NCBI GenBank assembly: GCA_934692905.1 | Contig: CAKUUM010000001.1 | Span: 1-64,000, forward strand | DNA: 64,000 nucleotides | Direction: 5' to 3' | DNA from: an uncultured Bacteroidales bacterium | Lineage (GTDB): Bacteria; Bacteroidota; Bacteroidia; Bacteroidales; Paludibacteraceae | Shown: positions 17,567 through 25,542 of the stretch, piece by piece | How the letters are laid out: every line of letters begins with the position of its first letter | Position numbering within the stretch: position 1 is the first letter of the stretch | Notes under the pieces: model-generated | Database searches by the model: none | The model's input: the letters and a program-made list of their open reading frames with translations, nothing else | Told to the model about the DNA's origin: nothing | Translations under genes and position numbers: made by a program

Positions 17567-18426
17567 AAGAGAATCTACGAATCAAGTTCTATTGCCGCTC
17601 GTTTGATTTGCGGTTATATCGTCTCTCCAGACGTTGCTATGAGGATATGGGCTACCCCTGTGTCCGACTGACCGACCAATCCGCGGACGGCTATTTCTAC
17701 ACCATGTTGGCGGATACGGACTGCGACATCGCTATCAACGTGGACGAAGACTGTTTCATTTCCGACCTGCAGGCTGTACTCGGTTTGGTGGATTACGTCA
17801 TAGAAAACGGATATGCCAATGCGGGTTGCCCTGACGGTGGCGGACAGGTTCCAAGGCATGCCAATCCGTTGGTTACTAACCCGTTCTTTAATATCCTTGA
17901 CTTGAGGCAGATACGTACCAAGTTCTCCAAAGAAGCCGTCAATGCCTTTCGTTACGAGGAGCACAAGCAGGCGATGATGGCAGCCTATCCCCAAGAACGA
18001 CTGGAGACTGCCTACACCTTCGACCGCCCCGAAATCATCGAACCCTACTATCAGTTCTTCCTCTGGATGGCGGCAAACTTCAAGACGCTCTACCTGCCCA
18101 CCACCCGACACGCAGACGGTTGGACCACTATCCTTTACGACCCGCAAGGACGTGCTATGTGTGCCCACTCGTGGCTGGCGCGCTACTATTCCGTGCCGTC
18201 CTTCATAGCCGGTCGGTTGCAGAAAAATGTGGGTAAGCAGAAATCGCGCATCGATGCCCTGATACATGAGGTAGCGGCACAACGAGGTATCGCTATCCAT
18301 CGCGAGAGGGTTGGGGAAACCATCTGGTACGCCGCCGACAAAGTGCTGCGATGGGTTATCAAAATCCCCCAACGTATTGCCGCCTGGCCTGCTAAATACA
18401 GACGCTATCACGGCTCATCGCTATAA
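17563..18426 (+). CDS. Putative GT-A-like protein, last gene of the glycan cluster
   Basis: This 287-residue protein starts at ATG 17563 inside the previous stop. The segment DCDIAINVDEDCFI near residues 60-73 looks like the DxD metal site of GT-A nucleotide-sugar transferases, and a Gly-rich loop follows (AGCPDGGGQVPRHANP). The final 40 residues are basic and hydrophobic (KVLRWVIKIPQRIAAWPAKY), perhaps a membrane-anchoring helix. I do not recognise a named family. A glycosyltransferase or glycan-modifying role is inferred from the motif and the context. Its last 35 bp overlap the convergent DUF4296 gene. Confidence 0.6.
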   Translation: MKENLRIKFYCRSFDLRLYRLSRRCYEDMGYPCVRLTDQSADGYFYTMLADTDCDIAINVDEDCFISDLQAVLGLVDYVIENGYANAGCPDGGGQVPRHANPLVTNPFFNILDLRQIRTKFSKEAVNAFRYEEHKQAMMAAYPQERLETAYTFDRPEIIEPYYQFFLWMAANFKTLYLPTTRHADGWTTILYDPQGRAMCAHSWLARYYSVPSFIAGRLQKNVGKQKSRIDALIHEVAAQRGIAIHRERVGETIWYAADKVLRWVIKIPQRIAAWPAKYRRYHGSSL

Positions 18427-18988
18427 TCTCGTCTTGAGTACCAAAAATAAATGTATCCGTTTTCTGTGGGACCGTGTCGGGTACCCATATCGTCCAATGT
18501 GTGTCGAGACCGCGTAAGTACTCGCGTTGCAGTTGGTCAAAGGGCTTAACGGGCACCACAGCCTTAGCAGGTTCCTCGGCAGGCGTTAGCACAACTTGTT
18601 GGGGTATCCCGTCACGCAATGCCTGTTCAGCAGCAAGGTCTGCCTCCAAGCGTGCAACTATCCTGGGGTATATCTTGTTAAATCTCTGCGGGTTATCCGT
18701 GTACCATACCAGCGAGGAGTCGAACTGCGCCTGTGTGATGCCGTGTTTGTCGAGCACCGACTTGTAGCACGCTGCCAGTTCCTCGTCGTGCGAGTAGTTA
18801 TATCCTGATACTTGTATCGCACCATCGGCGCGGTGCAGGTCATACAGCACATCACGCATCTCGCGTGAGGACAACACGCCCCGCGGACGGCAACCCGCCA
18901 ATGCCAACAGCAGCACACACGCCACTGCCCCTTTCCGTAAAAGGGCGTGTAGTATATCGTATATGGTTCTTTGGCGCATCATTCTCAC
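18392..18988 (-). CDS. DUF4296 lipoprotein
   Basis: This is a 198-residue protein. A basic N-terminus, a hydrophobic stretch and the lipobox LALAGC (Cys near residue 33) predict a lipoprotein. The segment SSREMRDVLYDLHRADGA followed by HDEELAACYKSVLDKHGI is the DUF4296 signature. That family is Bacteroidota-specific, and its function is unknown to me. It commonly sits beside lspA, as here. The gene is on the same strand as lspA, 66 bp downstream, with an 11-bp-period repeat in between. Confidence 0.8.
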   Translation of the reverse strand: MRMMRQRTIYDILHALLRKGAVACVLLLALAGCRPRGVLSSREMRDVLYDLHRADGAIQVSGYNYSHDEELAACYKSVLDKHGITQAQFDSSLVWYTDNPQRFNKIYPRIVARLEADLAAEQALRDGIPQQVVLTPAEEPAKAVVPVKPFDQLQREYLRGLDTHWTIWVPDTVPQKTDTFIFGTQDEIIAMSRDSVCI

Positions 18989-19007
18989 GCTGGTCAGTTA
19001 TACCGAG

Positions 19008-19046
19008 GACACAAAAATTAATGGTTAATTACACGGTAATTATATG
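19008..19046. repeat. 11-bp-period repeat of the ACATRTAATTA family
   Basis: On the minus strand: aaacatataat, taccgtgtaat, taaccattaat. The same family appears at 25351-25504, 26123-26210, 34343-34378 and 46362-46394. Confidence 0.8.
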
Positions 19047-19054
19047 TTTTTCTG

Positions 19055-19639
19055 TCATTGTTTTGGGGATTCCTCGGTGTCCTGTTTTTGCTTGGAGAAC
19101 CCGCTCAGACTCTTGTCGAGGTCCTTGCGGAAGAAGATGATTATCAGCAGCACCGCCACCGTGATACACGAGTCCGCGAGGTTGAACACCGGTCGGAAAA
19201 AGATACATTCCCCCGCGCTGTTGGTGATGAGCGGGAAGTAGAGCATGTCCACTACCCACCCATAGAACCAACCTGCGTATCCGAAAATCTTGCCATAAGC
19301 CACGCAATCAATGATGTTACCGAGTGCGCCGGCTGTGACCAAAGCAATCATCGCGATATACGATGTGCGGGCTTGCTGCTTGTGAATCAGCACGTGCATA
19401 TACCAGCCCAACAGCCCAACAGCCACGATGCGGAACAGCGTGAGCAGCAACTTGCTGAACCACTCTATGCCAAACGCCATGCCGTTGTTCTCTACGAAGC
19501 ATATCCAGAACCACGAAGTGATTTCGTGTGCCTCGCCGAGGTCAAAGTGCGTCTTGATATACACCTTCAGGCACTGGTCCAATGCCACGGCGAGCACCAC
19601 AATGCCCGTCACCAACCACGATTGCTGTACTTTAGTCAT
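19055..19639 (-). CDS. lspA: Lipoprotein signal peptidase (signal peptidase II)
   Basis: This 194-residue membrane aspartyl protease removes signal peptides from diacylglyceryl-modified prolipoproteins in the inner membrane. Four transmembrane segments are visible. The conserved block VENNGMAFGIEW lies near residues 48-59. The catalytic aspartates lie in GALGNIIDCVAYG (near 110-122) and VVDMLYFPLI (near 132-141). The C-terminal tail is charged (KQKQDTEESPKQ). A neighbouring lipoprotein gene and several other lipoboxes in the window are possible substrates. Confidence 0.93.
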   Translation of the reverse strand: MTKVQQSWLVTGIVVLAVALDQCLKVYIKTHFDLGEAHEITSWFWICFVENNGMAFGIEWFSKLLLTLFRIVAVGLLGWYMHVLIHKQQARTSYIAMIALVTAGALGNIIDCVAYGKIFGYAGWFYGWVVDMLYFPLITNSAGECIFFRPVFNLADSCITVAVLLIIIFFRKDLDKSLSGFSKQKQDTEESPKQ

Positions 19640-19645
19640 ACTTGA

Positions 19646-19694
19646 GTAGGGGTTAGAGAATAGGGATTAGAGATTAGGGGGCAGGGATTAGAGT
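19646..19694. repeat. Heptamer repeat reaching into the metK stop codon
   Basis: gtagggg, ttagaga, ataggga, ttagaga, ttagggg, gcaggga, ttagagt. The metK stop (19688-19690) lies in the last unit. Confidence 0.85.
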
Positions 19695-20935
19695 CCGAAG
19701 GCTTTGCGTATCGCATCCACCTTGTCCAGTTTCTCCCACGTGAACAACTCCACTTCGCGCGTGAACGGTTTGCCGTTGCCATCGATGAAGGTCTTGGTCA
19801 CTACCTCGTTGGTACGCCCCATGTGTCCGTAGCGTGCCGTCTCCTCGTAGATGGGCTGCTTCAGTTTGAGGGTCTCAATGATGGCTTGCGGACGCAGGTC
19901 GAACAACTCATTGATTATCTGCGCAATCTCCGCATCGCTCTTGCCCACTTTGCCCGTGCCGTAGGTGTTCACATACAGACTGACGGGCTTTGCCACGCCG
20001 ATGGCGTAACTGACCTGTACCAGCATCTCGCGTGCCACTCCCGCAGCCACCATATTCTTGGCTATCCAGCGTGCCGCATAGGCTGCGGAACGGTCCACTT
20101 TCGACGGGTCTTTGCCCGAGAAAGCACCACCGCCATGTGCACCGCGTCCGCCGTAGGTATCCACGATAATCTTGCGTCCCGTCAAGCCCGTGTCGCCTGC
20201 AGGCCCTCCAATCACGAACATGCCCGTGGGATTGACTAATAGTTTGTAGTCGCCCTCTAAAAGACGGGCATAGCGTACATCGCGCTTGGCTACCAATGGC
20301 AGCAGCACACGACGTATGTCGTCGCGTATCTGGGCTTGCGTCACATCCTCGTCGTGCTGCGTGCTGACCACGATGGTGTCGATACGCAGGGGCTCACCCT
20401 GTTCGTTGTACTCGATGGTCACCTGGCTTTTGCTGTCGGGACGTAGGTACTGCATCTCCTTGCCCTCCTTGCGGATACGCGCGAGCGCATATACCAAGGT
20501 GTGCGCGAGGTCGAGCGTGAGAGGCATATAGTTGTCCGTCTCGTTGGTGGCGTAGCCGAACATCATGCCCTGGTCACCGGCACCCTGTTCGCCTTCGTTT
20601 TCCGTGCCGCGCCCGTTCACGCCGCGTGCGATGTCGGGGCTCTGCTCATGCAATGCCGTCAGGATACCGCAACTCTCCGCCTCGAATTTGTACTCGGATT
20701 TGGTGTAACCGATATGCTTAATTGTCTCACGGACAATGTGTTGCACATCCACATAGCCGTTGCTCGTCACCTCGCCGGCTACCACCACCTGACCGGTGGT
20801 CACGAGTGTCTCACACGCTACGTGCGAGTTGGCGTCCTGTGCCAGAAAGTTGTCCAGAACGGCATCCGAGATTTGGTCTGCCACTTTGTCGGGGTGCCCT
20901 TCGCTGACACTCTCCGATGTAAATAGATAGTTCAT
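19688..20935 (-). CDS. metK: S-adenosylmethionine synthase
   Basis: This is a 415-residue enzyme making SAM from methionine and ATP. The start MNYLFTSESVSEGHPDKVAD carries the N-terminal methionine-binding motif. A longer open frame upstream runs through the riboswitch and is not used. The family signatures GAGDQGMMFGYATNET and GGGAFSGKDPSKVDRSAAY are both present. The length is typical for Bacteroidales. Regulation is strongly suggested by the leader, which has a SAM-II-like aptamer and an intrinsic terminator just upstream. High SAM would then stop transcription of its own synthase gene. Confidence 0.96.
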   Translation of the reverse strand: MNYLFTSESVSEGHPDKVADQISDAVLDNFLAQDANSHVACETLVTTGQVVVAGEVTSNGYVDVQHIVRETIKHIGYTKSEYKFEAESCGILTALHEQSPDIARGVNGRGTENEGEQGAGDQGMMFGYATNETDNYMPLTLDLAHTLVYALARIRKEGKEMQYLRPDSKSQVTIEYNEQGEPLRIDTIVVSTQHDEDVTQAQIRDDIRRVLLPLVAKRDVRYARLLEGDYKLLVNPTGMFVIGGPAGDTGLTGRKIIVDTYGGRGAHGGGAFSGKDPSKVDRSAAYAARWIAKNMVAAGVAREMLVQVSYAIGVAKPVSLYVNTYGTGKVGKSDAEIAQIINELFDLRPQAIIETLKLKQPIYEETARYGHMGRTNEVVTKTFIDGNGKPFTREVELFTWEKLDKVDAIRKAFGL

Positions 20936-20948
20936 TAGTTGTTTAGAT

Positions 20949-20987
20949 AAAAAAACAAGCCACAAGTGACTGTTTGGGACTTGCGGC
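20949..20987 (-). terminator. Intrinsic terminator in the metK leader
   Basis: GCCGCAAGU (20987-20979) pairs with ACUUGUGGC (20967-20959), giving 9 bp with one G-U pair. UUGUUUUUUU follows. The loop holds CAGUC, the proposed pseudoknot strand of the riboswitch, so the two structures are linked. Confidence 0.75.
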
Positions 20988-21050
20988 ACAAGTTTTAGCA
21001 TTTTGTTACGGGGTTGCAAGCAGTCAAATCCATCCCCAATACTTCGGGGG
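20968..21050 (-). promoter_or_regulatory. Candidate SAM-II/SAM-V-class riboswitch controlling metK
   Basis: The metK leader reads GGGG (21037-21034), a loop with GAUUUGACUGCUUGCAA, then CCCC (21013-21010), then AACAAAAUGCUAAA. The SAM-II aptamer has the same order: a short P1 stem, a U-rich loop ending UUGCA, and a downstream strand with UGnnGCUAAA. A pseudoknot GACUG/CAGUC (21025-21021 with 20972-20968) closes it. A small hairpin (ACUUG-UGCCG-CAAGU) is inserted before the pseudoknot strand. An upstream CCCC (21050-21047) could compete for the GGGG. SAM-II elements are known from Alphaproteobacteria and Bacteroidota. The exact class needs a covariance search. Confidence 0.7.
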
Positions 21051-21091
21051 TTTTTATTCGCACCCCGATGCTTTCTTTTGGAAAACGGCTG

Positions 21092-21099
21092 CAAAGGTA
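21092..21099 (-). promoter_or_regulatory. Promoter element for metK
   Basis: TACCTTTG on the minus strand, about 45 bp before the aptamer begins. Confidence 0.65.
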
Positions 21100-21202
21100 C
21101 TACATTTTCTCAATCTATGCAAATCTTTTCCTCTTTATCTGGAGGATATTGCGCATTTATATTGTATTGTGTTGTATTCTATTGTGCATTTGTATTGTAT
21201 TT

Positions 21203-21360
21203 GCATTACGCATTACGCATTACGCATTATGCATTGAAAATTGTGCATTGCGCATTGTTTGTCGTGTATTTGTCGGGTTAAGTGTATGTGATTAGTATGT
21301 GGTTAGTATGTGATTAGTATGAGATTAGTATGTGATTCCCCAGACCTTGCCGCGAGGATA
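21203..21360 (+). repeat. Composite repeat (7-mer block plus 11-mer block), copy 2
   Basis: Heptamers gcattac x3, gcattat, gcattga, aaattgt, gcattgc and gcattgt (21203-21258) are followed by gtatgtgatta-type 11-mers (21283-21337) and the tail GACCTTGCCGCGAGGAT. It fills the spacer between divergent metK and ffh. Confidence 0.9.
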
Positions 21361-21407
21361 TAAGTGGTGAAAAGGATCTTGCTGTTGTGTATATCATGAA
21401 ATTTGTG

Positions 21408-21415
21408 TACCTTTG
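21408..21415 (+). promoter_or_regulatory. Promoter element for ffh
   Basis: TACCTTTG, 30 bp before the ATG at 21445. Confidence 0.65.
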
Positions 21416-21444
21416 CACCCCAAATTGGTGTAATTCAAGCAAAT

Positions 21445-22743
21445 ATGTTCGACAATTTATCAGAAAGATTAGAACGCTCCTTCAAGATACTGAAAGGTGA
21501 AGGTCGTATCACCGAGATTAACATCGCCGAGACCGTCAAGGATATCCGCAAAGCCCTGTTGGAGGCGGACGTTAACTATAAGACAGCCAAGCAGTTCACC
21601 GACGAAGTGAAGACGAAGGCTTTGGGACAGAATGTGATGACCGCCGTGCGCCCCGGGCAGTTGATGGTCAAGATTACGCATGACGAGTTGGCGGAACTCA
21701 TGGGTGGCGAAGCCGAGGAGATTAACCTGAAAGGCAATCCCGCCATCATCCTGTTGAGCGGTTTGCAGGGTTCGGGTAAGACCACTTTTGCAGCCAAACT
21801 GGCGAACTACCTGCAGACCAAGAAGAACAAGCGCGTCATGTTGGTGGCGTGCGACGTGTACCGTCCTGCCGCCATCGAGCAGTTACGCGTACTCGGCGAG
21901 CAGATACAGGCGAAGGTCTATACCGACGAGGCGGAAACCAACCCCGTGACCAAAGCCGAGAAGGCTATCAAGGAGGCGAAGACCTACGGCTACGATGTCG
22001 TGATTGTGGATACGGCGGGCCGATTGGCTGTGGACGAGCAGATGATGCAGGAGATAGCCGCTATCAAACAGGCAATTACGCCCAGCGAGACCCTCTTCGT
22101 AGTGGACGCTATGACCGGTCAGGACGCTGTGAATACTGCCAAAGAGTTCAACGACCGTCTTGACTTTGACGGCGTGATACTCACCAAGTTGGATGGTGAT
22201 GCCCGCGGCGGTGCGGCGTTGAGTATCCGCTCGGTGGTGAAGAAGCCTATCAAGTTTATCGGCACGGGCGAGAAGATGGACGCCTTGGATGTGTTCCACC
22301 CCTCGCGAATGGCTGACCGAATACTGGGTATGGGTGACGTGGTGTCTCTCGTGGAGCGTGCGCAAGAGCAGTACGACGAAGAGGAAGCCCGCCGCATCAG
22401 CAAGAAGATTGCAAAGAATCAGTTCGACTTCAATGACTTTCTCTCTCAGTTGGAGCAGATAAAGAAGATGGGTTCGATGAAGGACCTCATGGGCATGATT
22501 CCCGGAATGGATAAGGCGATGAAGGGCGTGGAAATCAACGATGATGCCTTCAAACCCGTGGAGGCTATCATATCCTCTATGACACCTGAAGAGCGCGCCA
22601 ACCCTGCGTTGCTCAATGGCAGCCGCAAGAACCGTATTGCCAAAGGGTCCGGAACAAGCATTGTGGAGGTAAACCGTTTCCTCAAGCAGTTCGACCAAAC
22701 GAGCAAGATGATGCGCAAAGTGCAGCAGATGCGGAGAAGATAG
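21445..22743 (+). CDS. ffh: Signal recognition particle protein Ffh
   Basis: This 432-residue SRP54 GTPase binds the SRP RNA and signal sequences of nascent membrane proteins. The N domain begins MFDNLSERLERSFKILKG. The G domain carries GLQGSGKTTFAAKLA (G1, near 105-119), DVYRPAAIEQL, DTAGRL and TKLDGDARGG (G4 region). The methionine-rich M domain (MGSMKDLMGMIPGMDKAMKG, TSKMMRKVQQMRR) forms the C-terminus. An upstream Met in the same frame would lie on the promoter, so 21445 is chosen. The partner RNA gene, ffs, is at 33956. Confidence 0.97.
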   Translation: MFDNLSERLERSFKILKGEGRITEINIAETVKDIRKALLEADVNYKTAKQFTDEVKTKALGQNVMTAVRPGQLMVKITHDELAELMGGEAEEINLKGNPAIILLSGLQGSGKTTFAAKLANYLQTKKNKRVMLVACDVYRPAAIEQLRVLGEQIQAKVYTDEAETNPVTKAEKAIKEAKTYGYDVVIVDTAGRLAVDEQMMQEIAAIKQAITPSETLFVVDAMTGQDAVNTAKEFNDRLDFDGVILTKLDGDARGGAALSIRSVVKKPIKFIGTGEKMDALDVFHPSRMADRILGMGDVVSLVERAQEQYDEEEARRISKKIAKNQFDFNDFLSQLEQIKKMGSMKDLMGMIPGMDKAMKGVEINDDAFKPVEAIISSMTPEERANPALLNGSRKNRIAKGSGTSIVEVNRFLKQFDQTSKMMRKVQQMRRR

Positions 22744-22754
22744 GCACTATCTTC

Positions 22755-22845
22755 TCCCAACTCTCAACTATAAAACTCCCCAACTTCTTTCAACTTTCAA
22801 CTATCAACTGCACTAAACTTTCAACACTAAACACTCAACTCACCA
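22755..22845. repeat. Heptamer repeat (CAACT-rich) filling the spacer after ffh
   Basis: Units such as tcaactt, tcaacta, tcaactg, cactaaa, ctttcaa, cactaaa and cactcaa follow at 7-bp spacing up to the base before the ATG at 22846. Confidence 0.7.
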
Positions 22846-23175
22846 ATGACTGTCAAGGAGGTATTTGAAATGCGGCGTGCGGGCAAAGTGGAGGAGGCTT
22901 ATGAGGCTATCCTGCCCATGTACCGCGTGCACCACGGCAAATACACCACCTTGGCAATGTTCTGGTGTGCGGTGGACAAGATGAACCTGTTGCTTACCCG
23001 TGTCACGGGCGCGGACGAGGCATCCCTCGCGGCACTCGCCGAGGCGGAACGCATATTCCTCAGCCTTGAGCGTCTCTACCCTAAGATGTACGACGACCAA
23101 GGCTCTGCAAAGCAGACCCTCGACGGTATGCGTATCGCGCTACGGGACACCCGATTGCGTGCACAGCAGGATTGA
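22846..23175 (+). CDS. Small helical TPR-like protein of unknown function
   Basis: This 109-residue, mostly helical protein begins MTVKEVFEMRRAGKVEEAYE. That start and the later helix pair (LAALAEAERIFLSLERLYP) have the spacing of degenerate tetratricopeptide repeats. There is no signal peptide and no membrane span. I do not recognise a named family. It ends 2 bp before the stop of the convergent recombinase gene. Its leader is a heptamer repeat with no promoter element that I can see, so it may be transcribed with ffh. Confidence 0.6.
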   Translation: MTVKEVFEMRRAGKVEEAYEAILPMYRVHHGKYTTLAMFWCAVDKMNLLLTRVTGADEASLAALAEAERIFLSLERLYPKMYDDQGSAKQTLDGMRIALRDTRLRAQQD

Positions 23176-23177
23176 CA

Positions 23178-23819
23178 TCACTCCTGCCCGGTTTGAGCAG
23201 AGTCCTGCATGGAGGGAGGAGTGATGAAGCGATGGATATAGCGGCGCAGGGTAGAGCGACTGGTATGCAAGCGGCGGCATATCTCACGGGCAGATACACC
23301 CTGCTCCAACGAGCGGCGGATATATGCGTCATAACGCGACAAGCGGTAGTGCGGGTGAGCAGTGCGGCTGCCCATGGGACGCCCAAGGGTTTTGCCCTCC
23401 GAGCGGAGGCGTGTGAGTGCCTCTTTGGTACGCTGCGAGATAAGGTTGCGTTCTATCTCGGCGGACAGCCCGAAAGCAAAGGCAAGCACCTTGCTCTGAA
23501 TGTCATCCCCGAGGCGATAGCCGTCCTTGATGGTCCAAACCCGACACCCTTTGTTCATGCAGATTCCGAGAATCTCCATAATCATATACAGGTTGCGTCC
23601 GAGACGGGATAACTCGCTGCATATAATAATGTCGCCGGCGTTGGCGCGACGGAGCAGGCGCCCCAACTGACGCTTGTTGTAGTTCTTGGTGCCGGAGATG
23701 GTCTCCTCTATCCATCCGTCCACACAGAGGTTCTGCTGCTGACAGAAGTGCTGTATCTCAAACCGCTGATTCTCTACTGTCTGTTTGTCCGAACTGACAC
23801 GAATATATCCGTATATCAT
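23178..23819 (-). CDS. Serine recombinase (resolvase/invertase family, Mpi-like)
   Basis: This is a 213-residue protein. The N-terminal catalytic domain starts MIYGYIRVSSDKQTVENQR, with the nucleophilic Ser near position 9-10 and Arg 7. It continues with GDIIICSELSRLGRNLYM near 62-79 and AEIERNLISQRTKEAL near 120-135. The C-terminus is a resolvase helix-turn-helix (GVSAREICRRLHTSRSTLRRY). Bacteroides relatives include the Mpi master invertase, which flips promoters of surface-polysaccharide loci. No pair of short inverted crossover sites was evident beside it. Whether it acts in cis, in trans or is a mobile-element remnant is open. Confidence 0.88.
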   Translation of the reverse strand: MIYGYIRVSSDKQTVENQRFEIQHFCQQQNLCVDGWIEETISGTKNYNKRQLGRLLRRANAGDIIICSELSRLGRNLYMIMEILGICMNKGCRVWTIKDGYRLGDDIQSKVLAFAFGLSAEIERNLISQRTKEALTRLRSEGKTLGRPMGSRTAHPHYRLSRYDAYIRRSLEQGVSAREICRRLHTSRSTLRRYIHRFITPPSMQDSAQTGQE

Positions 23820-23863
23820 TTTTTTGCCATAAAGATAGGCAAAAAAGGAGATACGGGAAAGTG

Positions 23864-24592
23864 TTATTCCTTGATTTCTTCCTCTACTTCGTGTTCGATG
23901 GAGTGTTCGAGTTTGCTGTACTTGGAGGTGAGCTGGGTGTGCCTAATCAAGACATAAAGGGCAATGATGAGTCCGCCAAGGAAATCCAATGTGAGGTCCG
24001 TCATCGTGTCACGGAGTGCCTCGTGCCCCTGCAAGGGGACGTCTTCGTCCGTGTAGATGGAGCCTGAGGTGGTCTGCATGAACTGCTGTGTGTTGGTGTG
24101 GAATATGTCATCGTAGGTGTATTCGCATATCTCCCACAGCGCACCCGACGCCAGTGTGAACATCAAGAGGTACAGAGCCAGAAAGTATTTGTTGCGGAAG
24201 ACTATCAAGTACGAATCCGGCATCACTGTATAGACCACCCAGAGGGCTATGAACGACAATACCATGCCCGACATGAAGTGCAGGAGCGAGTCCCACCACG
24301 GATACCGGCCGTAAAAGTCGAGTCCGTCGCCGAGTATGAGTGCGGTAAAGGCGAAGACCGCTATCGCCACGACAAGCACCAGCGGGATATTGAGCAGGAA
24401 CCGCTTACGGAGCAGGATAGGTGCCGTGAGGAGTGCGAGCATGAGTACGTACTGCAAGCCGCGGAAGAGGATGTTCTGTAAGGTAACATCGGGCTGGAAG
24501 AACAGGTAGATGACGTTGGCAATGCAAATCACCACGGTGAGGATAAAAATCGCCGCGTATAGCCGTTTGAGACGTTGATGAGGTGTGGTCAT
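23864..24592 (-). CDS. Multi-pass inner-membrane protein, possibly DUF2238-like
   Basis: This 242-residue protein has about six hydrophobic segments (for example FILTVVICIANVIYLFF and VLVVAIAVFAFTALILG). A segment with conserved-looking acidic and His residues follows (YPWWDSLLHFMSGMVLSF, LWEICEYTYDDIF). The D-LLHF and WEICEY pattern recalls the DUF2238/YjdF group, but I am not certain of that assignment. The C-terminal tail is highly charged (EHSIEHEVEEEIKE). Function unknown. Confidence 0.6.
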   Translation of the reverse strand: MTTPHQRLKRLYAAIFILTVVICIANVIYLFFQPDVTLQNILFRGLQYVLMLALLTAPILLRKRFLLNIPLVLVVAIAVFAFTALILGDGLDFYGRYPWWDSLLHFMSGMVLSFIALWVVYTVMPDSYLIVFRNKYFLALYLLMFTLASGALWEICEYTYDDIFHTNTQQFMQTTSGSIYTDEDVPLQGHEALRDTMTDLTLDFLGGLIIALYVLIRHTQLTSKYSKLEHSIEHEVEEEIKE

Positions 24593-24709
24593 AATGAGTC
24601 GGGGAACGATGGTACGTTCTCTGAATAGGTGTTCAAAAAGCGTACCGCAGGTGTACGGCGGGTGGTTTAGGAATATAATTTTGGGGTTTTGGACTATGTA
24701 ATAGTCCGC

Positions 24710-25336
24710 TTAATGCAACTTGTTGCGGATGAGGGCGACGAGTGCGTAAGCCATGGGCGTGGAAGCGCATGCCTCGATGAGGACTTTGACGGCGATTTGG
24801 ATGCCAATCATGGTGCCGAGTTGCGCGGTAGAGACCGTGCCGCCGAAGGCAATGAGAACGAACAGGGTGGTGTCTAATGAATAGCCGACAAGCGAACTGC
24901 CGACGGTGCGCATCCACAGCGGACCCCCAAGGTGCTCTTTGATTTTGGACATGAGAAAGGCGTTGGTCAGTTCGCCCGCGAGAAAGGCAACCAACGACGC
25001 CACCATAATACGCGGCACGTACGAGAAGACCATCGCGTAGGCGTTTGCCATGTCCGCCATCTCGGCAGGGTAGGGGAGGTGCAAGCCCACCCACGTGAAG
25101 AATGCGAAGGTGATTTGGCAGCCGAAAGTGAGGAGAATCAGTTTGCGGGCGCGGCGAAAGCCCCAGATTTCGGTAACGACCTCGCCCAACATGTACGTGA
25201 CGGGGAAGACGATAGTGCCCGCATCGAAGATGCTGATGCCGAAGACATGGATAATCTTAACCGCCATGACGTTGGCGGTCAGGTAACAGGTGACCATCAG
25301 GGCGGCAATGATGATGAAGGCGGTTTGCTTGCTCAT
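24710..25336 (-). CDS. yhhQ: Queuosine precursor transporter, YhhQ/VUT family
   Basis: This is a 208-residue inner-membrane protein with six hydrophobic segments. It begins MSKQTAFIIIAALMVTCYLT, and the family pattern IFDAGTIVFPVTYMLGEVVTEIWGFRRAR covers residues 36-64. FLAGELTNAFLMSKIK and GSSLVGYSLDTTLFVLIAF follow. YhhQ imports queuosine precursors such as preQ0/preQ1 for tRNA wobble-base modification. The length agrees with the family (about 200-230 residues). No queuosine biosynthesis gene is in the window. Confidence 0.88.
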   Translation of the reverse strand: MSKQTAFIIIAALMVTCYLTANVMAVKIIHVFGISIFDAGTIVFPVTYMLGEVVTEIWGFRRARKLILLTFGCQITFAFFTWVGLHLPYPAEMADMANAYAMVFSYVPRIMVASLVAFLAGELTNAFLMSKIKEHLGGPLWMRTVGSSLVGYSLDTTLFVLIAFGGTVSTAQLGTMIGIQIAVKVLIEACASTPMAYALVALIRNKLH

Positions 25337-25350
25337 CAGACAACTAAAAC

Positions 25351-25530
25351 ATTAATTACCATGTAATTAACCATTGCAGACATCGGATAACATGATACTC
25401 CATTGAAGCCCATTAAAAACATTGAGAAACATGTAATTAGCCACGAATTTACCATGAATTGCATTGTCGGATACTGTTCTCCGTTAATTGCCGTTAATTA
25501 ACCGTTAATTTTTTTCTCCATTAAAGCCGA
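25351..25530. repeat. 11-bp-period array, ACATGTAATTA / CCATTAA families
   Basis: The whole spacer is repeat. Clear 11-bp units include aacatgtaatt, agccacgaatt and taccatgaatt (25428-25460), and attaattacca, tgtaattaacc (25351-25372). Related ccgttaatt units follow at 25482-25510. No promoter element was found. Confidence 0.8.
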
Positions 25531-25542
25531 TTAAAACAAGAA

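Noticed and set aside
20936..21094. 53-codon N-terminal extension of metK
   Set aside because: The DNA is the SAM-II-like leader and terminator. The family starts at MNYLFTSESVSEG.
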